Origin: Actinomycetes bacterium
GTDB lineage: Bacteria > Actinomycetota > Acidimicrobiia > Acidimicrobiales > SZUA-35
Assembly: GCA_024280015.1 (NCBI GenBank)
Contig: JAJRQY010000132.1
Location: 69,436-133,435 of the forward strand
Reading direction: 5' to 3'
Length of the DNA stretch: 64,000 nt
Position 1 is the stretch's first letter; each line of letters begins with the position of its first letter. Below the pieces are notes generated by a model. It worked only from the letters and a program-made list of their open reading frames with translations, was not told where the DNA came from and did no database searches. Positions 60,114 to 64,000 of the stretch are shown here, piece after piece. The position numbers and the translations under genes are program-made.

Positions 60114-60614
60114 ATGGCGGACTCGGTGAAAGATCTCGATCTGGAAAACTTGGATGTTGATAAGAAACGGGTCCTGTTTGTTTGCTCCGCTGGGGGGCAT
60201 CTGTCACAGCTCTTGCAGATGCGGCCTTGGTGGGAACATCACGAGCGCCGGTGGGTGACGTTCGATATTCCTGACGCCTGGGCGAAGTTGAAGGGTGAGA
60301 CGCTCATTCCGGCGCATCACCCAACCACTCGCAGCTTCCCTAATACGCTCCGTAACTATCGGCTGGCCCGCGAAGTTCTGTCTTCGTGGCGGCCCGACAT
60401 CGTGATCTCTAACGGGGCTGGTGCCGCGGTGCCGTTCTTTATTCACGCCAAGAAGCTCGGCATCCCAACGGTGTACGTCGAAGTGTATGATCGCATCGAT
60501 TCTCGAACCTTGTCTGGCCGGCTCTGCCTGCCGCTGGCAACCAAGTTCTGCGTCCAGTGGCCCGAGCAACAAGAGTTGTATGAAGGCAGTGAGAACGTGG
60601 GACTGTTGTACTGA
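60114..60614 (+). CDS. Alg14-like UDP-GlcNAc transferase membrane subunit (PssD/EpsE type)
   Basis: Predicted protein of 166 residues. VLFVCSAGGHLSQLLQMRPWW is the Alg14/PssD N-terminus and ISNGAGAAVPFFIHAKKLGIPTVYVEVYDRID matches the second half; the usual membrane anchor is weak. It recruits the catalytic partner encoded next, whose ATG shares the last base of the stop codon (TGATG). Together the two form one GT28-type transferase that adds a sugar to a lipid-linked acceptor. Confidence 0.88.
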   Translation: MADSVKDLDLENLDVDKKRVLFVCSAGGHLSQLLQMRPWWEHHERRWVTFDIPDAWAKLKGETLIPAHHPTTRSFPNTLRNYRLAREVLSSWRPDIVISNGAGAAVPFFIHAKKLGIPTVYVEVYDRIDSRTLSGRLCLPLATKFCVQWPEQQELYEGSENVGLLY

Positions 60615-61219
60615 TGGCTGCATCTGAGTTACTGGCCGAAGACGAGCCGCGACCGATTGTCATTGTCTCGGTCGGCACCGACCATCACCGGTTTGATCGG
60701 CTGATCCAGTGGACCGAAGAGTTTGCGGCCACGCGGCCCGAAGTGGCGTTCGTTGTTCAGCGCGGGACGTCTCGCTCTCCCAAGGGTGTTACATCACAAG
60801 AACTCATTCCTCATCAAGAGATTCAGGAAATGTTCCGCCGGGCCGTGGTTGTTGTTAGCCATGGCGGGCCCTCGACGGTTATGGATGCACGCGGTCAAGG
60901 ACGTCTGCCCATTGTTGTTCCTCGTAATCCCGAGTTTGGTGAGCACGTTGATGGGCACCAGATGCGGTTTGCTACCCATCTGCACACCAATGGCATTGCC
61001 CGCGTGGCGAACACCCAAACCGAATTCGTCGACCTTTTGTCCCAGGCGCTGGAGACTCCCGCAGATTTCGCCATTGACATTGCCGATGTGATTGTTCCCC
61101 CCGGAGTACTACGGCTTGGTCAGGTACTGGATGAGATCCTTGGCGTGATGACCCCGATTACTGGTGTCACGTCCTCGAGTTCTGACCCGGCCACCGGGCG
61201 AGAGGGCAGCCAGTCATGA
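60614..61219 (+). CDS. Alg13-like catalytic glycosyltransferase subunit (PssE/EpsF type, GT28)
   Basis: Predicted protein of 201 residues. IVSVGTDHHRFDRLIQW and VVSHGGPSTVMDARGQGRLPIVVPRNPEFGEHVDGHQ are the nucleotide-sugar binding parts of GT28 C-terminal domains; the usual HAG reads SHGG. It lies directly after the Alg14-like gene and should form the active heterodimer. A Ser/Thr-rich C-terminal tail of about 25 residues is unusual. Its stop overlaps the GT2 gene start (ATGA). Confidence 0.88.
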   Translation: MAASELLAEDEPRPIVIVSVGTDHHRFDRLIQWTEEFAATRPEVAFVVQRGTSRSPKGVTSQELIPHQEIQEMFRRAVVVVSHGGPSTVMDARGQGRLPIVVPRNPEFGEHVDGHQMRFATHLHTNGIARVANTQTEFVDLLSQALETPADFAIDIADVIVPPGVLRLGQVLDEILGVMTPITGVTSSSSDPATGREGSQS

Positions 61220-62157
61220 GCGACAGGCAAGATTTGCAAGACCGTTCCGTTTCGGTTCTGATTGCCACCATGGATCGACCCGTCCTGTTGCAGCGGGCCA
61301 TTGACGGTGTCCTGAGTCAGGAGCATGAGGCCGACATTGAGATCGTCATCTGCTATGACACGGACAAGCCCGACATGTCCCTGGCGCGTGATGAGACAAA
61401 CGAACAAGGGCACCGTCGGTTGATTCGAGTGATCACCAACACCCACTCCAAGGGTTTGGCTGGCGCCCGGAATACTGGTGTTGCTGCTGCCACCAGTCCT
61501 TGGATTGCCTTCTGTGATGATGATGATGAATGGCTGCCGGGCAAGCTGGCGGCACAGTTCGAAGTGTTAGCCAAGACCCCAGATGCTCGGGTGGCTACCA
61601 CTGGCATATTCATCCACTATGAAGACACAGATACTGCTCGAATTCCTGACCCGTCGCTTCTGACCTTTGGCGGGTTTCTCGAGGACCGGATGACCGATGT
61701 GCATCCTTCGGCCACCCTTGCATCGGCTGAACTAATCGCTCAGATCGGCGACGTTGATGAGACGATTCCCGGCGGATATGGCGAAGACTACGATTGGCTA
61801 TTGCGAGCGGCGCGACTCTCGAGTTTCGCGGTGGCGGAGCGACCATTGGTTCGGGTGTATTGGCATGGCGGTTCCTACTTCTTTGAGAAGTGGAAGACGA
61901 TTGATGAAGCACTGGAGTTCCTCGTTCAGAAGTACCCAGAATTTGCTGATCACCCAGTTGGTCTGGCTCGAATTCGAGGCCAGCAAGCGGTGGCAAAAGC
62001 GGCTATGGGTGAGCGGGTTGATGCGGCCAAAATGGCGTTCGAAACGTTCAAGTTGAAACCTCTGGAGAAGCGGGTGCCCGTTGCCCTCGCTGTTGCCGCT
62101 GGAGTCCCAGCCGGAACCATGCTGAAGCTCGCCCACAAGCTCGGCAAGGGCATCTAG
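61216..62157 (+). CDS. Family 2 glycosyltransferase
   Basis: Predicted protein of 313 residues. VLIATMDRPVLLQRAIDGVL opens the GT-A fold, KGLAGARNTGVAAATSPWIAFCDDDDEW carries the DxD metal motif and GGYGEDYDWLLRAARL carries the catalytic Asp/Glu. It transfers a sugar during surface-polysaccharide synthesis. The ATG overlaps the Alg13-like gene by four bases, making three coupled genes (Alg14, Alg13, GT2). Confidence 0.9.
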   Translation: MSDRQDLQDRSVSVLIATMDRPVLLQRAIDGVLSQEHEADIEIVICYDTDKPDMSLARDETNEQGHRRLIRVITNTHSKGLAGARNTGVAAATSPWIAFCDDDDEWLPGKLAAQFEVLAKTPDARVATTGIFIHYEDTDTARIPDPSLLTFGGFLEDRMTDVHPSATLASAELIAQIGDVDETIPGGYGEDYDWLLRAARLSSFAVAERPLVRVYWHGGSYFFEKWKTIDEALEFLVQKYPEFADHPVGLARIRGQQAVAKAAMGERVDAAKMAFETFKLKPLEKRVPVALAVAAGVPAGTMLKLAHKLGKGI

Positions 62158-62332
62158 CGCCCGAGTCCCAGTCTGGACACCATCCACCCCCACCCCAGCA
62201 GGTTGTATCTATCTTTGTCTTCAACCCATCTGTTGGTGACGAACTGTGGGGGAAGCTGACTCTGGGCGCGGGTGGAGTTGACCCTGGTGACGGAACGCCC
62301 CAGTCGGTGGCAGTACCGCAGTAGAGCTACCC
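62158..62332. other. Spacer with a stop-interrupted coding-like frame
   Basis: The 175-base gap before the RTX gene holds no ATG-initiated ORF. One frame (62157-62324) is open until a TAG and reads VFNPSVGDELWGKLTLGAGGVDPGDGTP-like sequence that looks coding rather than random, in a different phase from the gene that follows. It may be the remnant of a longer N-terminus of that gene. No promoter or terminator was seen. Confidence 0.3.
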
Positions 62333-63916
62333 GTGGATACTGATCCGGCTGATCAGGCTGACGAGCTGCAGTATGGTCCCACTCCGCAGGGTTGCACCAT
62401 TACTGGCACTAGTGGTGTGGACACCCTGGAGGGCACACCGGGTGATGACGTGATCTGCGCAAAACGCGGTGCCGATGTCATTAACGGTAATGGTGGCAAC
62501 GACATTATTTACGGTGGCCGAGGCAAAGACGTCATTACTACCGGCGACGGTGATGACGTGATTTACGGTGGTAGTAAGGCTGACACCATTAATTCGGGTG
62601 GGGGTGATGACCAGGTGTGGGGCAATGCTGGACATGACATCATCCATCTTGGTGACGGCGATGACCGGGCTTGGGGTGATGTTGGTCAAGACGAAATTTG
62701 GGGTGAGGGCGGAAACGATCGCCTGGTTGGTGGTACCGATAGTGACACCCTGCACGGCGGGCCGGGCAACGACGTGTTGAAGGGTCAGCATAAGAAAGAC
62801 CACTTGTTCGGGGATGAAGGCGATGACCTTCTTCAAGGTGGTCTTGGTAATGATGAGATGGACGGCGGCCCGGGTAATGACACCTTGTATGGCGGTGATT
62901 TGAAGGATGTCATGCATGGCGGTGATGGTGATGACGTCTTGTTCGGTAAGAAAGGTAAGGACACCCTGTTCGGGGATGCTGGTAGTGACGTGCTGAAAGG
63001 TAATCGGGGTGCGGACACTCTTGATGGTGGTCCGGGGAATGACACGATCTTTGGTGGTCAACACGTCGACACGATCACCGGTGGTGAGGGTGATGATGTG
63101 ATTGATGGTGGCACCGGGTTGGACACCATTGACGGCGGTGCAGGTTCTGACTTGTGTGGCGTGAGTGACACGGTTACGGCTTGTGAGGACGGTCAACCGG
63201 TCGGGGCACCGGATGTGACTGTGGCCCGCTCCTATGACCCGGATGGTCTACTGGCCACAGTGGTGGGTTCTGATACTGACAGCTTGATTGAGTCTTATGA
63301 CTTGGTGTGGGATCGGAGTACGCCGGTAGCGGCGTTGTTGGAGATCGACGGACCGGGTGGGGTGACGGAGTTGATTCGGGGTGTCGGCTTGGAGGTGGGG
63401 GTTACTGGCGGGGCAGTGGTGTCTTATGGTCGTGACCCGTTGGGTGACATAATTTCTGGGTCGGCTTCGATTGACGGTTTTGGGCCTTGTGGCGAGTCCA
63501 CGAATGATGTGTCGGTGGGTGTTGGCTATCGGGGCGAGCTCGTGGTTGCAGGGACCGTCTATTTGCGGAATCGGAGTTTGGATACGGGTTCTGGCCGGTT
63601 CATGACTATGGATGGGTTGGCGCCGGTGTGGGGGACGGCGGCGACGTCTACGTATCAGTATGCGTTCGATAATCCGATCGGGTTGTCGGATCCGACTGGC
63701 CTACGGCCGGATGATGGTGGTTTCTTCGATTTGTCGTTGAGGCTCTTCGGTAAGCCAAATGTTTGTTTTGTTGGGACTGCTGGGTGTGGTGATTCCTTCA
63801 TTTCTGACTTGACTGGCGGCCGGGTGTGTGAGTGGCGTGATGCTGGTTGTACCACGCTGAGCGAATCGCATCCGTGGACGCTCAAGGTGGGAATGCCAAG
63901 GGATTCTGAACCGTGA
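62333..63916 (+). CDS. RTX-repeat protein fused to an Rhs-type core with a short C-terminal tip
   Basis: Predicted protein of 527 residues from a GTG. Residues about 20-275 are calcium-binding RTX nonapeptide repeats (GGxGxDxx), e.g. GNDTLYGG and GDDVIDGG. Then follow one or two YD-like repeats (YDPDGLLATVVG), the Rhs core (YLRNRSLDTGSGRFMTMDGL, YQYAFDNPIGLSDPTGLRP) and a last 65 residues with six Cys that have no recognised family, the place where polymorphic toxins carry their toxic domain. No signal peptide is present. Codons are richer in GGT/GAT than in neighbouring genes. It is probably secreted by an unknown route or is an orphan fragment. Confidence 0.85.
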   Translation: MDTDPADQADELQYGPTPQGCTITGTSGVDTLEGTPGDDVICAKRGADVINGNGGNDIIYGGRGKDVITTGDGDDVIYGGSKADTINSGGGDDQVWGNAGHDIIHLGDGDDRAWGDVGQDEIWGEGGNDRLVGGTDSDTLHGGPGNDVLKGQHKKDHLFGDEGDDLLQGGLGNDEMDGGPGNDTLYGGDLKDVMHGGDGDDVLFGKKGKDTLFGDAGSDVLKGNRGADTLDGGPGNDTIFGGQHVDTITGGEGDDVIDGGTGLDTIDGGAGSDLCGVSDTVTACEDGQPVGAPDVTVARSYDPDGLLATVVGSDTDSLIESYDLVWDRSTPVAALLEIDGPGGVTELIRGVGLEVGVTGGAVVSYGRDPLGDIISGSASIDGFGPCGESTNDVSVGVGYRGELVVAGTVYLRNRSLDTGSGRFMTMDGLAPVWGTAATSTYQYAFDNPIGLSDPTGLRPDDGGFFDLSLRLFGKPNVCFVGTAGCGDSFISDLTGGRVCEWRDAGCTTLSESHPWTLKVGMPRDSEP

Positions 63917-64000
63917 TTCGTGGCCGTGCCTTCATACAGAATCTACGCCGCGGGCACTGCGAATTCGGAACCGACACCCACCAGCATCTCAGAATCGTCC
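63917..64000. other. Window-end spacer
   Basis: The last 84 bases after the RTX/Rhs gene contain no complete ORF and no clear hairpin. An immunity gene, if present, would start here or beyond. Confidence 0.3.

Noticed and set aside
61201-61219. Possible frameshift between the Alg13-like and GT2 genes
   Set aside because: The genes simply overlap by four bases (ATGA) and both are complete.
62327-63196. 289-codon minus-strand frame opposite the RTX repeats
   Set aside because: Repeats in DNA keep many frames open. The reverse product is Thr/Ile/Val-rich without a motif, while the forward strand encodes clear GGxGxD repeats.

Overview
The window is a dense, almost intron-free bacterial chromosome segment of moderately high GC. 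It most likely comes from an actinobacterium of the class Acidimicrobiia or a close relative; this is inferred from gene content, not from a marker-gene search. The supporting genes are the SCO1664-like / DUF3090 / MSMEG_4193-like trio, an F420 hydrogenase-beta-like protein, a Tad pilus locus, a DUF4214 secreted protein, a family-5 uracil-DNA glycosylase and many probable leaderless genes with a TANNNT box 6-7 nt before the start codon. No rRNA, tRNA, CRISPR array, insertion sequence or phage was seen.

Layout. 1-5434: a peptide ABC transporter operon on the minus strand (permeases, two ATPases, then a lipoprotein binding protein cut by the window edge). 5490-10500: a DUF433/DUF5615 toxin-antitoxin pair with a palindromic operator, a DUF4214 protein, mutM, a CoA-transferase and two small membrane proteins. 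10504-20520: housekeeping genes (rhomboid protease, M20 peptidase, cytochrome bd oxidase, an atypical SDR, AlkA-like glycosylase, UvrD-like helicase, VOC protein, NrtS-like protein). 20714-23931: four translationally coupled genes encoding an Fe/2-oxoglutarate dioxygenase, aconitase X large and small subunits and a PIG-L deacetylase. They look like one catabolic pathway and are the best candidate for an undescribed system. A strong hairpin closes this operon. 24016-29566: an ECF sigma factor with a membrane partner carrying an FtsX-like extracellular domain, a Rieske oxygenase, OsmC, DinB, a LysM protein and a small DNA-binding protein.

29743-36486 is a complete-looking Tad/Flp pilus operon (cpaB, tadZ, tadA, tadB, tadC, a short ORF, flp, two tadE-like genes, a tadG-like gene), nearly all joined by 4-base ATGA/GTGA overlaps. 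No prepilin peptidase is in view. 36538-43673 holds an ABC-2 exporter, a MOSC protein, the SCO1664/DUF3090/phosphatase trio, UdgB, a lipoprotein and the F420-type flavoiron protein. 43692-50529 carries an OmpA-type protein next to a motorless FtsK/EssC-like protein, Tag glycosylase, an acyl-CoA dehydrogenase behind an 18-bp palindrome, and a LytR-CpsA-Psr ligase.

50626-62157 pairs a sulfate activation operon (cysDNC), under a near-consensus promoter, with a divergent surface-polysaccharide cluster (chain-length regulator with a degenerate tyrosine-kinase domain, polymerase, flippase, kinase-like protein, Alg14/Alg13 pair, GT2). The end of the window holds an RTX-repeat protein fused to a short Rhs core with a variable C-terminal tip, which looks like a polymorphic-toxin relative.

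Functions are assigned from motifs and remembered family features only. Most start codons were moved inward from the longest possible reading frame using overlap, ribosome-site or -10-box evidence, as stated in each entry.
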